NCBI RefSeq assembly: GCF_031458075.1
Contig: NZ_JAVDXT010000001.1
Location: 1,302,001-1,366,000, forward strand
Direction of reading: 5' to 3'
DNA from: Rhodoferax_B ferrireducens_A
Lineage (GTDB): Bacteria > Pseudomonadota > Gammaproteobacteria > Burkholderiales > Burkholderiaceae_C
DNA length: 64,000 bases
Position numbers and translations under genes: made by a program
Shown: piece after piece, positions 34,843 through 44,268 of the stretch
How positions within the stretch are numbered: the first letter of the stretch is position 1
Layout: the number at the start of each line of letters is the position of its first letter
The notes under the pieces: model-generated
The model's input: only the letters and a program-made list of their open reading frames with translations
The model's database searches: none
What the model was told of the DNA's origin: nothing

Positions 34843-37800
34843 TTGGCCCGGCATGCGTCGGTCGGGCCGGCTGAGGCCAGACTCCCTCCGCAGTTTTTCT
34901 GGAGGGTAGGGGGCTGTTGCATGGGCAGCGCGCTGCCCGTCTGCATGCGGGGCAAGTCGGACAGTGCTGCGGCATAACCGAGCTCCAGGCCAGCAGACCC
35001 CAGTGTCACGGCCGCCATGCTGGCCGGAAGAACTCGCAATGTTCCTGCGACATAGTGCAGCTGGTAGTTGTTGCTGCCCAAGCCGCTGGGAACGACGGCG
35101 TAGCTACCTGGCACGGAGTTGCTGCCAGCACCGGTGCTGAAGGCCAGGCTGCCGGTTAAATCAGAAGCGCCAGCGCTCTCGCCCGCCACGAAACCGCTGT
35201 ATGTGGCACTGAAGGAGGGGTTGTTTTGTCCCACCAGGCGGCTGGCATTGTTGGCAGAAATGGTCAATGGCGCAGGTGTGATGGAGAACGTATTGCCTGT
35301 GAACGCAATGCTGTAGTTCCCATTGGCCAGGCTGCCCTGGCCAATGGCATAGCTGCCCGCATTCTGGCCGCCGGCCCGGCTGAGCGTCCCCGTCAGGCTG
35401 TCACCGCTGACCAGTCCGCTGGTGGCATAGGCCAGGCTGGGGTCGGTAGCGGCGTTGTTGTCGTAGACCTTGGACGCGGCGTTGGCTGCGACGGTGAGGG
35501 CCTTGGGGGTGATGTCGGCGGTCGTGGTGGCAGAGGAACTGGCCAGCACGTAGTTGCTGGCCCCGCTGCCACCCAGGCTGAAGGCCGCCGTGACGGTCTT
35601 GCCGGTACCCACGTCGCGGGTGTCGAAACTACCGCTTTGGCCCAGGGTCACGGTGTCGCCTGTGACCACGCCGCTGAGCGTGCCGCCGCTGACGGCGGCT
35701 GTGGTGTTGCCGTCATAGGTTTTGGAGGCGGCGCTGCTGCCGCTGACGGTCAGTGGGGCGGGGGTGATGGCAAAGCTATGCCCTGCGCTGAAGCTGGTCT
35801 GGTATCCCAGTTGGTCGGCCAAGCTTCCCTGGCTGATGCTGTAGCTGCCGACGTTCTGTCCCGCACTGCGCACCAGGCTGCCGTTCAGTATCTGGCTGGC
35901 GGTATCTCCATGTACCTGGCCGGAAATGGCATAGCCCAGGCTGGGGTCGGTTGCGGCATTTTTATCGTAGACCTTGCTGGGGTCGGTGGGCGTGACCGTG
36001 AGTGTGGGGCGTTCCCGGTACAGCACATAGGTGGTGCCATCGCCTACCGAGCTTGCGCCGGGCGCATCGCCCGCCTGCTTGCTGTAACGGAAATTGCCGC
36101 TACCTGCCGCGGCTTGTGTGGCCAGTGATCCGCCCAGGCTGGTCGAGCCCAAGGCACCGCTGTAGACATAGATTTTTTTGCCGGAATCGACCGACAAGGT
36201 GGCGCTGCTCACCACATCGCCGCCCGCGCTGGTTCCGCGCGCTGTGTTGGCGCCGGCGGTCAGTGTCAAGTCGCCATTGCTGACCGCCAGGCTGCCGCTG
36301 GTAGTCAAATTCTGGGTGAGGGTGGTTAGTTGTACCGTGTTGGTGGAAGCGATACCGGTGACGCCCAGCGCATTCGCGTCCACGACCGTTACGCCTGCGG
36401 CATTGTTGGCTGATAGCGTGCTGAAGTCATTGCCTGCGTTGGTCAAACTGATGGCGCTGCCACCGCCGTGGAGTGTGGTTGCTCCGCTGGCGGTGATGGC
36501 TCCGGTTTGGGTGATTCCAGGCGCAGTTAGCGTGAGGGCGCCAGCGATGGTGCTGCTGCCGAGCGACAAGGCGGTACTGTTGACCAGGCTGGCGGCGCCG
36601 GCATTGATCGACACGGCTCCCGTAAATTTATTGCTGGCATGGGTCAGGCTGACGGCGTTGCCGCCACCCATGCTGGTGATGTGGGTAGTGCCTCCGACAT
36701 TGGAGAAGACACCCGCATTGGCAGCTGCATCGTCTGAAATCGCACCACCGGTGGATGTGATCACCAGGTTTCCAGGAGTGCTGATGAAACCCTTGTTCCA
36801 GATGGAATTGTGGGTGGATGTCTCTGCAGTCTGGGAAGCCAGGTGGACGGGTGCCGTGGTCAAAAAAGCCAGGGTGGCGTTGCCCCCCACATAGAAGCCG
36901 GTATAGCCATTGACGGCATCCAGCGCGGCCGCATTGATATTGACTGCACTGGCCACCGGTGCGGAGATGGAAACCGTGGCATTGGCGGTGCCGGAACCCC
37001 ACACGCCATCGCCTCCGGCATTGGAGCCGCTGAGGGTGACGGCTCCCGTGGTGGATGTGATGTTGATCTTGCCCGCCAGTTTCAAACCGGCATTGCTATT
37101 GCTGGTGGTGCCGGCCTGGCCGACGGTGGTATTGGTGCCGGAAATATTTACCGTGCCTCCGGTGACGTTGATCGCCGTACCGGTGTTCCCCGCAAAATTG
37201 ACGGTGGACAACTGGTTTCTGTAGGTAGTGGATACCGGGTTGGAGACGGTGCCGATGATGTTGACTGCCCCGGTGGTAGAAATGGTGTCGCCAGCGCCAA
37301 TCTCCACACCGCCCCCGGCCCAGGTACTGACGGCGCCGGTTGCAATGCCGGTCAGTGAAATATTGCCGCCCGAGGTGCTTTGCAAGGTGTTGCTGCCTGT
37401 AAGTTTCACGCCGGTATTGTTGGTGCTCATGAGCGACGCGCCGTTGCCATTGACGCCGGTAATGGTGCCGGTGCCGCCACTCGTGCCCTGTACTGTGATG
37501 GCTCCGCTGGCTGTGGTCAGGGTCGCCGAGTTCATTACCACGCCCTGGGAGTTGCCATTGCTGGGCATGGTGCCGGTGATGTTGATATTCCCAGTGCCTG
37601 TGGTGTTCAGAAAACCGTTCAGAAACTGCAGGGCCGAAGCCGTGCCGTTCTGCGCTCCCGTGGCCGTCAGGCTGATATTGCCGCCATTGGCTGTTACATC
37701 CACAAATTGCAGTTTTAGTCCATTGTTGCCGGCAGCCGTGGTGGTGGCATTGGCGGTCATGGCGACATTCAGTGCATTGCTGGTACTGGTGATGGTGCGG

Positions 37801-39443
37801 TGGCTGCCGACGGTGGCATTGCTGGTGATGCGGCCATCGGCAATCAGGGTCAGCGTGGCGGCCGAGCCCACATTCTTCAGGATATTGCCATTGATGGCGA
37901 TATTGCCCTCTTGGGCTCCAGCCCCGACGGTGGTGATGGTGACGCTGCCGCCAGCGTTCAGAATGGTTTGGATATTGCCGGTGTTGACCAGCGAGCCCGA
38001 GGCCGTAGGCGCCCACACATTGCTGGTGAAGGCGCCGCCCGTCTGAACTCCGCTGGAGATGGTGACGTTATACGGGTCCAGCAGCCACAGGCCACCTTGG
38101 CCTTGCGGGGCGGAAACATCGACCTCAATGCGATTGGTATCCAGCGCGTGCCCAGATGTTTCTACCGCACCCCCATTGCCGCCCTGTGCGCCGCCCGTGG
38201 CCAGGATGCGGCCATGCACATTGGCTACGTCAGTACCCCAGACGACGACTTTGCCGCCATTGCCGGCCTGCGTGGCACTGGCGTCGATGGTAGCTGTGGA
38301 GGCCATATAGACGGCATCGGCATTGGGCTCGGGCCCCAGGCCTTGCTGGTTGCCTCCGGCCAGGACCATGCCCCCACCCGCGGGGCCGCTGGCATCCAGG
38401 CGGGCGGCTCCAAACAAGCCAACCTTTTGCCCCAGCACCTTTATGGTACCGCCGCTGTCGCCGGCACTCTGGCCGCTGGCGTCCAAAGTGCCGCTGACGA
38501 GTGCCGTGCTACCCGCATCGCCCAGCAGCTCGATGCTGCCGTTGCGTTGCGACACCGTTCTGGCCTGGACGATGCCGCTGTGGTTGATGACGGCGTTGTT
38601 CAAGCCTTCCAGGCCTTTGGCCGTCAGCACCACCTTGCCACCATCGGCCAGCACCATGCCGCCGTTGTCTACCAGGGCCTGGGCCGCGCCCTGGGTCAGG
38701 GTGTAGCCGATGGGGCTGCCATCGGCCAGTTTCAGGCTGACGCCATTGGCAGCCGCCAGCAGCACGCTGCCTTGGGGGGCGTGGATCTGGCCGGTATTGG
38801 CAACGCTGGGGGCAATCAGCGCGACCTTGCCGCCAGGGGGGACGGTGATCGTGCCCTGGTTCGCTACGCTGGCCGTGCTGCTGCCCGCCAGCTGGTACCG
38901 GCCTGCTTCAAAATCGGCATTGCTGATATCCAGTGTGCTGGCGACCAGGCCTCCGACATTGACTTGCGCGCCAGAGCCTATGAGCACGCCATTCGGGTTC
39001 AGGATGAACACGTTCCCATTGGCGATCAGACTGCCCAGAATGCTGGACGACTCTCGGCCGGTAACACGGTTCAGTGCGATGGCCTGGGCATTCGGTTGGG
39101 CAAACCGCACCGTTTCGTTGGCGCGAATGCCAAAACGGGACCAGTCGATGGCCAGGTGCTGGCTATTCTGGTTGATGGTCGTGGTGAGGCCGGTTTGGCT
39201 GATGCTGCCGCTGCCCGCAGCGATGTTGCCGCCCGCTGGCTCGGCCTGGCTTGGGCCGTAGCAGGCAAGGCCGGCGAGCAAGGCCGCCAGACTGCGCTTT
39301 GGACTGCCCTGGCAACGCGCTTGGGGGAGCGGCTTTGCCAGCGGGCCTCTCTTTAGGTCTGTGCCGGAGGCGGAGTTGCGCTTGCTGTGAAGAGGAGAGG
39401 CTTCTTCGTATGCCGGGAAGGGGCGTAGCGGCTGGTCAAGCAT
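34839..39443 (-). CDS. Two-partner secretion exoprotein (TpsA; filamentous haemagglutinin N-terminal domain)
   Basis: A 1534-residue secreted beta-helix protein. A long N-terminal extension (about 65 residues) ends in a signal peptide near ACYGPSQA. The TPS secretion domain follows, with INQNSQHLAIDWSRFGI and NPNGVLIGSGAQVNVGGL. The centre is low-complexity Thr/Asn/Gly/Ala-rich parallel beta-helix repeats. From about residue 1180 come four tandem MBG/YDG-type modules (KVYDKNAATDPSLGYAISG, KTYDGNTTAAVSGGTLSG, KVYDNNAATDPSLAYATSG). The C-terminus has two Cys and no toxin or proteolytic module that I recognise, so it is likely an adhesin or biofilm protein, not a contact-dependent toxin. Confidence 0.88.
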   Translation of the reverse strand: MLDQPLRPFPAYEEASPLHSKRNSASGTDLKRGPLAKPLPQARCQGSPKRSLAALLAGLACYGPSQAEPAGGNIAAGSGSISQTGLTTTINQNSQHLAIDWSRFGIRANETVRFAQPNAQAIALNRVTGRESSSILGSLIANGNVFILNPNGVLIGSGAQVNVGGLVASTLDISNADFEAGRYQLAGSSTASVANQGTITVPPGGKVALIAPSVANTGQIHAPQGSVLLAAANGVSLKLADGSPIGYTLTQGAAQALVDNGGMVLADGGKVVLTAKGLEGLNNAVINHSGIVQARTVSQRNGSIELLGDAGSTALVSGTLDASGQSAGDSGGTIKVLGQKVGLFGAARLDASGPAGGGMVLAGGNQQGLGPEPNADAVYMASTATIDASATQAGNGGKVVVWGTDVANVHGRILATGGAQGGNGGAVETSGHALDTNRIEVDVSAPQGQGGLWLLDPYNVTISSGVQTGGAFTSNVWAPTASGSLVNTGNIQTILNAGGSVTITTVGAGAQEGNIAINGNILKNVGSAATLTLIADGRITSNATVGSHRTITSTSNALNVAMTANATTTAAGNNGLKLQFVDVTANGGNISLTATGAQNGTASALQFLNGFLNTTGTGNINITGTMPSNGNSQGVVMNSATLTTASGAITVQGTSGGTGTITGVNGNGASLMSTNNTGVKLTGSNTLQSTSGGNISLTGIATGAVSTWAGGGVEIGAGDTISTTGAVNIIGTVSNPVSTTYRNQLSTVNFAGNTGTAINVTGGTVNISGTNTTVGQAGTTSNSNAGLKLAGKINITSTTGAVTLSGSNAGGDGVWGSGTANATVSISAPVASAVNINAAALDAVNGYTGFYVGGNATLAFLTTAPVHLASQTAETSTHNSIWNKGFISTPGNLVITSTGGAISDDAAANAGVFSNVGGTTHITSMGGGNAVSLTHASNKFTGAVSINAGAASLVNSTALSLGSSTIAGALTLTAPGITQTGAITASGATTLHGGGSAISLTNAGNDFSTLSANNAAGVTVVDANALGVTGIASTNTVQLTTLTQNLTTSGSLAVSNGDLTLTAGANTARGTSAGGDVVSSATLSVDSGKKIYVYSGALGSTSLGGSLATQAAAGSGNFRYSKQAGDAPGASSVGDGTTYVLYRERPTLTVTPTDPSKVYDKNAATDPSLGYAISGQVHGDTASQILNGSLVRSAGQNVGSYSISQGSLADQLGYQTSFSAGHSFAITPAPLTVSGSSAASKTYDGNTTAAVSGGTLSGVVTGDTVTLGQSGSFDTRDVGTGKTVTAAFSLGGSGASNYVLASSSATTTADITPKALTVAANAASKVYDNNAATDPSLAYATSGLVSGDSLTGTLSRAGGQNAGSYAIGQGSLANGNYSIAFTGNTFSITPAPLTISANNASRLVGQNNPSFSATYSGFVAGESAGASDLTGSLAFSTGAGSNSVPGSYAVVPSGLGSNNYQLHYVAGTLRVLPASMAAVTLGSAGLELGYAAALSDLPRMQTGSALPMQQPPTLQKNCGGSLASAGPTDACRAK

Positions 39444-39554
39444 GGTGATTCCATCCTCACTTTGAACCTCCCTCTGCCTTTGCCAAGGCTTGCAATTTGA
39501 ATCCGTCGACTGGAAACCATGGTCACTCTATCGGTGACTTCATGGCATTCCAGC

Positions 39555-39866
39555 TTACTTGACCTTCTTGGCCTGGGCTACCGACCATTTACCGGCAAAG
39601 GCCTGGATGTCGCTCAGGCGTTTCAGCAGGTCGGCACCGGTGGGGGTGACGCTGTAGCCGTCGGAGCCGTGGGTCAGCAGGTCGGCTTCGCGCAGCTCTT
39701 TGAGGCGGGTGTTCAAGGTGTTGGGGGTGACACCGCCGACGCTGTCTTGCAGCAGGCGGAAGGTCTGGGCGTGGCCGTCTTTCAGGGCCCACAGCACGCG
39801 GATGGCGTAGCGGGATTCCAGCAGGGCCAGCAGTTGGTGGACGGCGACGTTTTCTTTGGAACTCAT
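39555..39866 (-). CDS. HxlR-type winged-helix transcriptional regulator
   Basis: A 103-residue DNA-binding protein. The winged helix spans most of it: LLALLESRYAIRVLWALKDG, GGVTPNTLNTRLKELREADL (recognition helix), and a wing in HGSDGYSVTPTGADLL. GAGGAG precedes the ATG at 39866. It lies 111 bp upstream of the tpsA start on the same strand and could regulate the secretion pair (inference). It lacks the usual N-terminal redox Cys of some HxlR members. Confidence 0.82.
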   Translation of the reverse strand: MSSKENVAVHQLLALLESRYAIRVLWALKDGHAQTFRLLQDSVGGVTPNTLNTRLKELREADLLTHGSDGYSVTPTGADLLKRLSDIQAFAGKWSVAQAKKVK

Positions 39867-39959
39867 AGGGTGTTCTCCTCGGTGCAATGTTTGTTGGGGG
39901 TGTCCGGTTGCTGGCTTTGCGCCCGGATGGCGGTGCAACTATACCGCAAAAATCAATTT

Positions 39960-40013
39960 TGCTACTAGTTTAATAGCAATGCACGCATAGGGTATATGCG
40001 CTGGTGCAGATTT
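39960..40013 (+). repeat. Family A repeat copy A8
   Basis: Contains AATAGCAATGCACGCAT, spacer, TATGCGCTGGTGCAGATTT. Lies between the HxlR and MarR genes, touching the MarR stop. One of the more diverged copies. Confidence 0.6.
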
Positions 40014-40470
40014 ATGCGCGGTATATTTTTTGCAGCAGCCGGATCAGGGTTTTTCGCTCGGCGGCGCTCAGGCTGGCGGTGGATTCCATTTCCAGCTGGG
40101 CCGCGGTGTGTTCGGCCTCGGCCAGCAGGGTTTCGCCAGCGCTGGTGAGGTGCAGGCCGACGGCCCGGCCATCTACCGGGTGCGGCTGGCGCTCGACCAG
40201 GCCGCGCTTGTCGATGCCGTTGACCAGGCTCACCAGGTTGGGCGGCAGGATGCTGAGGGCGCTGGACAGTTGGCGCGAGGTGATGCCGGGGTTGTGCCCA
40301 ACCAGCGACAGGATGGAAAACTCCACCATGCGCAGGTCGTGCACCGCCATGCGCTCGACAAAAACTTCGGTGATCACCAGCGAGGCCCGCCGGGTGTTGT
40401 AGCCCACCAGGGTCTCCAAGGCACTGCTGTCGACGGAGGTAATGGACTTGCGGGGGCTGGTAACGGTCAT
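40012..40470 (-). CDS. MarR family transcriptional regulator
   Basis: A 152-residue winged-helix regulator. The dimerisation helix region includes LETLVGYNTRRASLVITEVF. The helix-turn-helix is GITSRQLSSALSILPPNLVS and the wing is KRGLVERQPHPVDGRAVGL with the conserved DGR. MarR proteins often control catabolism of aromatic acids and respond to the aroyl-CoA product. It is the last minus-strand gene of the ester/acyl-CoA cluster, 50 bp after the first tannase, and is a good candidate to bind the TAACTA-type repeats at 52094-52200 (inference). The ATG at 40470 removes a short spurious extension. Confidence 0.88.
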   Translation of the reverse strand: MTVTSPRKSITSVDSSALETLVGYNTRRASLVITEVFVERMAVHDLRMVEFSILSLVGHNPGITSRQLSSALSILPPNLVSLVNGIDKRGLVERQPHPVDGRAVGLHLTSAGETLLAEAEHTAAQLEMESTASLSAAERKTLIRLLQKIYRA

Positions 40471-40520
40471 AGTGCTATTTTGCCAGCCGTGGCCAGCCCC
40501 CATTTTTTGCCGGTCCCAGC

Positions 40521-42239
40521 CTACTTGCAGCTGAAGCTGGCCGCACTTTCCACGTCGCCGCTGCCGTTGTAGCGGGCCACCTTGGGGTAGACGCAGAGCG
40601 GGCGGGTACGGGTGGCCGACCAGGCTGTGGGCAGCTCGGTGTTGACCACATTGGCGCCGGCGCCGCGCACGTTGGCGATCACGCTGTCCGGGGCTTGGCC
40701 TTTTTCCACCCAGTTGACCAGCGGGGCCAGCATGTCGAACTGGTCGGTGGCCGGGCCGCCCGAGCAGTGGTTCATGCCCGGTACCAGGAACAGCCGGGCG
40801 AAGCTGCTGGCATTGCCGCTGTTGTTCGCCTGCAAGGCATCCATCCAGTTGGCGGTGTCGAGCGGCGAGAACACGCCGTCGGCCACGCCGTGGTAGACCA
40901 TCAGCTTGGCACCGCGGTTGCGCAGCGTGTTCAGCTGGCTCTCGTTCGGCGGCGTCATGAAGGCCCAGGACGATTCGGTATACACCGAGGTGGTGGCGAA
41001 TATCTTCGGATAGTCGGTCTCCATGCTGAAGTTCAGCGCGTACTGCAAACCGGTGGTGGCGGCGAAGGCGGCCGTGGTGGAGGGCGGCGTGGCGAAGATG
41101 AAGGCCACGGCGCCGGCATCGCGGGTGGCCGGCGAGCCGAAATGCCAGGACGCGAAGTTGGCCCCGGCAATGCCCGGATCGAACCAGGTGCCGGTGTACA
41201 GGGCCTCGCCCTTGCTGTTCTTCGGGCCGGCGAAGATATTGCCCAGCACCGTCTTCTGGGCCGGCGTCAGGCAGCTACCGTCGCGGGCGCCGCTGCAGCT
41301 GGGCACGTCGTTTTGCAGGCTGAAGGCGGCCTGGCAGGCAGCTACGTCCTGCACCTGGCCGTCGGTGACACCATCCAGCGCATCGCATTTGGCGATGATC
41401 TTGGCGCCGACCATGCTGAATTCCGCCGGGGTGACGGCGCTGGTCAGCACCGGCTGGCTGTTGGAGTCCAGGCTGGACACGGTGGCGTACTGCTGGGCTT
41501 TCCACAGCTGGGTGGTGGCAGCCTTGGGCAGGTGGAAGCCGGGGTTGCCGGCCAGGATGCCGTCGTACTGGTCGCCATAGCGGGCAGCGGCGACCATCGC
41601 GTGGCGGCCGCCGTTCGAGCAGCCGGCAAAGTAGGAGCGGTCGGGTGCCTTGCCGTAGGCAGACTTGATCAGGTTTTTGGCCATGGGCGTCAGGCTGCCC
41701 ACGGCCTGGTAGCCGTAGTCGAGCCGGGCCTGCGGGTCCAGGCCGAAGAAGGGCGTGGGTGCGCCGTGGCCGGCATCCGAGCTCAGCACCGCAAAGCCCT
41801 GGCTCAGGCCGGGAGCGATGGGCGCGGCACCGCTGGTCGCGCCGGCGGCAGTGACCACGCTGCCGTCCAGCCCGCCGTTCGCCTGGTACAGAAAGCGGCC
41901 GTTCCAGGCCACCGGCATGCGGATCTCGAAGCCGATGGCGTAGCTGGCGCCGTCGACTGCGCTGGTGCGCTGGTTCATCTTGCCCTTGACCAGGCAGTGT
42001 GCGGGGATGGGCGTGCTGACGCCGGTGACCACCAGTGCGCCGGCGGCTACGTCGACCGCCGAGGTGATACTGGTATTGGGCAGCGCCAGGCTGCTGGCCA
42101 GGGTGGCGCAGGACTGCAGCGTGGCCGGGGTGGCGGCCGAGAGCTGCGGTACCGCGCTGTCCGACCCACCGCAGCCCATCAGCAGGGCCGCCGGCAGGGC
42201 CGACAGGGCGAGTAATCCAGGGTGCAATCTTCTTTTCAT
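40521..42239 (-). CDS. Tannase/feruloyl esterase family lipoprotein (copy 1)
   Basis: A 572-residue secreted alpha/beta-hydrolase of the tannase/feruloyl-esterase family, which cleaves ester bonds of gallate, ferulate or MHET-like substrates. Lipobox LLMGC near residue 21. Motifs include the nucleophile region FAGCSNGGRHAMVAA, the catalytic acid/His end LFLVPGMNHCSGG, and CS-D-HC-type disulfide cysteines typical of the family. A close tandem paralogue lies immediately upstream (42419-44122). Both end in the same VARYNGSGDVESAASFSCK tail. Substrate not deducible from sequence alone. Confidence 0.88.
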   Translation of the reverse strand: MKRRLHPGLLALSALPAALLMGCGGSDSAVPQLSAATPATLQSCATLASSLALPNTSITSAVDVAAGALVVTGVSTPIPAHCLVKGKMNQRTSAVDGASYAIGFEIRMPVAWNGRFLYQANGGLDGSVVTAAGATSGAAPIAPGLSQGFAVLSSDAGHGAPTPFFGLDPQARLDYGYQAVGSLTPMAKNLIKSAYGKAPDRSYFAGCSNGGRHAMVAAARYGDQYDGILAGNPGFHLPKAATTQLWKAQQYATVSSLDSNSQPVLTSAVTPAEFSMVGAKIIAKCDALDGVTDGQVQDVAACQAAFSLQNDVPSCSGARDGSCLTPAQKTVLGNIFAGPKNSKGEALYTGTWFDPGIAGANFASWHFGSPATRDAGAVAFIFATPPSTTAAFAATTGLQYALNFSMETDYPKIFATTSVYTESSWAFMTPPNESQLNTLRNRGAKLMVYHGVADGVFSPLDTANWMDALQANNSGNASSFARLFLVPGMNHCSGGPATDQFDMLAPLVNWVEKGQAPDSVIANVRGAGANVVNTELPTAWSATRTRPLCVYPKVARYNGSGDVESAASFSCK

Positions 42240-42334
42240 GGTGTTGTCTCCAAGGGCGAGGCGCAGGGGCACCCGCAGCGTGGCCTCAACACGCTGCAGG
42301 CTGGGGGAATGGGGCAATAGGTTTGCTACTGAAT

Positions 42335-42385
42335 CAGTAGCTGCTAGCGCAGGCAGGTTCTGCGCTAGCAGTTGTTTTTTTACTT
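42335..42385 (+). repeat. Family A repeat copy A9
   Basis: Contains GTAGCTGCTAGCGCAGG, spacer, CTGCGCTAGCAGTTG, then T7. Lies between the two tannase genes. It is nearly identical in position and flanks to copy A10 upstream of the second tannase, marking the duplicated unit. Confidence 0.8.
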
Positions 42386-42418
42386 ATTTTTGAGGTGGGC
42401 GCTGGCGGTACCAGGCGT

Positions 42419-44122
42419 TCACTTGCAGCTGAAGCTGGCCGCACTTTCCACATCGCCGCTGCCGTTGTAGCGGGCCACCTTGGGGTAGGCGCACAGCGGG
42501 CGGCTGCGGGTGGGGGACCAGCTGCTGGGGACGTCGGGATTGACCGCAACCGCATTGCCCGGGCCGCGCACGTTGGCCGTCACGCTGTCCGGGGCCTGGC
42601 CTTTTTCGACCCAGTTGACCAGTGGCGTCAGCATGTCGAACTGGTCGGTGGCAGGGCCGCCCGAGCAGTGGTTCATGCCGGGCACGCGGTAGAAGCGGGC
42701 AAAGTTGCTGGCGTCGCCGCCGTTGGCGCTGCGCAGGGCGTCGTACCAGGCGGTGGTGTCGTCGCTGGAGAAGATCGGGTCGCTGGTGCCGTGGTACAGC
42801 ATCATCTTGGCGCCCCGGCCCTTTACGGCCGACAGGTTGCTGGGGTTGGGTGGGGTCATGAACGACATGGCGCTCTCGGTGTACAGCGCCGTGGTGGCGT
42901 TGACCCGGGCCAGCATGGTGTCCACATTGCCGGTGAGCGCAAACACCGGGCCATTGAAGGTGGTGGGGTCTTCTGGCGGGGCCGGCCAGATCAAGCCCAC
43001 ACCGCCCGAGTCGAGCACCAGCGGTGCGGTGAATTCCCAGAAGCCGTAGCCGCTGCCGGCCAGTCCCGCGTCATACGGAAAGCTCGCGTAGATCTTGCTG
43101 CCGCTGCTGGTGGTCGGGCCGCTGAGGATCTTGGCGATGCCGGTTTTCTGTGCAGCCGATAGGCAACTGCCGTCGCGCGTGCCGCTGCAGGTGGGCACGT
43201 CACGGTCCAGGTTGAAGGCGGCCTGGCAGGCGCCGGTGTCCTGCACCAGGCCGTCGGTGGATCCGTCCAGCGCGTCGCACTTGGCCAGTACGGCCTTGGA
43301 GACCAGGGTGCGCTCGGCGGTGGTGAAGCCGGTGGACAAATCGCCTGGCGTGCTGGCCAGCGTGGCGTAGATCTGGGCGCTGGCAATGTTGGCAATTGCC
43401 GCTTTGGGCAGGTTGAAGCCGGGGTTGCCGACCAGGAAGCCGTCGTACTGGTCGGCATAGCGCGCGGCGGCCACCATGGTGTGGCGCCCGCCGTTCGAGC
43501 AGCCGCCGAAGTACGAGCGGTCCGGGCCCTTGCCGTAGGCGGTCTGGATCGCGCTTTTGGCCATGGGGGTGAGCTTGGCTACCGCCTGGTAGCCGTAGTC
43601 GAGGCGCGCCTGGGGGTCGATGCCGAAGCTTGCGCCCAGCGCAGCGGCGTGGCCGGCGTCCGAGCTGATGACGGCGAAGCCCATGTTCAAGGCGTTGGTC
43701 GGGCCGCCACTATTTTCTCCATCGACATTACCGATGGCTGTGAGTACGTTGCCGTCAATGCCGCCGTTGGCCTGGTAGAAGAAGCGGCCGTTCCAGGCAT
43801 TGGGCAGGCGCATCTCAAAGCCGATGGCATAGCTTTTGCCGTCCACCGCGCTGACGCGTGGGTACATGCTGCCGGTGATCTGGCAGTGCGCTGGCACGGG
43901 TGTGCCGGCCACCGTCAGCGTGCCCGCCGCAACCGCATTGGCGGCCGTGATCGTGGTGTTGGGGAAGCTGATCTTGCTGACCAGATCGGTACAGGAGAGC
44001 AGCGTGCCGGCGCTGGCGGCGGAGAGCTGGGGCAGCGAACTGTCCGACCCGCCGCAACCTATCAGCAGGGCTGCCGGCAGGGCCGACAGGGCGAGTAATC
44101 CAGGGTGCAATCTTCTTATCAT
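42419..44122 (-). CDS. Tannase/feruloyl esterase family lipoprotein (copy 2)
   Basis: A 567-residue tandem paralogue of the preceding gene. The N-terminus is almost the same (MIRRLHPGLLALSALPAALL with lipobox LIGC), and nucleophile segment FGGCSNGGRHTMVAA and the end YRVPGMNHCSGG are conserved. The middle has diverged considerably, including around PTTSSGSKIYASFPYDAGLA, so the two may have different substrate ranges. The upstream leader (about 90 bp) is nearly identical to that of copy 1, evidence of a relatively recent tandem duplication or gene conversion of the ends. Confidence 0.88.
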   Translation of the reverse strand: MIRRLHPGLLALSALPAALLIGCGGSDSSLPQLSAASAGTLLSCTDLVSKISFPNTTITAANAVAAGTLTVAGTPVPAHCQITGSMYPRVSAVDGKSYAIGFEMRLPNAWNGRFFYQANGGIDGNVLTAIGNVDGENSGGPTNALNMGFAVISSDAGHAAALGASFGIDPQARLDYGYQAVAKLTPMAKSAIQTAYGKGPDRSYFGGCSNGGRHTMVAAARYADQYDGFLVGNPGFNLPKAAIANIASAQIYATLASTPGDLSTGFTTAERTLVSKAVLAKCDALDGSTDGLVQDTGACQAAFNLDRDVPTCSGTRDGSCLSAAQKTGIAKILSGPTTSSGSKIYASFPYDAGLAGSGYGFWEFTAPLVLDSGGVGLIWPAPPEDPTTFNGPVFALTGNVDTMLARVNATTALYTESAMSFMTPPNPSNLSAVKGRGAKMMLYHGTSDPIFSSDDTTAWYDALRSANGGDASNFARFYRVPGMNHCSGGPATDQFDMLTPLVNWVEKGQAPDSVTANVRGPGNAVAVNPDVPSSWSPTRSRPLCAYPKVARYNGSGDVESAASFSCK

Positions 44123-44218
44123 GGTGTTGTTGTCTCCAAGGTCGAGGCGCAGGGGAGCCCACAGCGTGGCCTCAACACGCTGAAAGCTGGGGGAGCGGGG
44201 AAACGGGTTTGCTACTGA

Positions 44219-44268
44219 ATCAGTAGCTGGTAGCGCACACAGATGCTGCGCTAGCGGCGGTTTTTTTA
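44219..44268 (+). repeat. Family A repeat copy A10, read through by the acyl-CoA dehydrogenase gene
   Basis: Contains GTAGCTGGTAGCGCAC, spacer, CTGCGCTAGCGGCGG, then T7. In the opposite orientation it encodes the last 17 residues and the stop codon of the acyl-CoA dehydrogenase gene. Confidence 0.78.

Noticed and set aside
34839..39443. Contact-dependent inhibition (CdiA) toxin
   Set aside because: The C-terminus has no VENN or toxin-like region, no small immunity gene follows, and tpsB lies directly after it.
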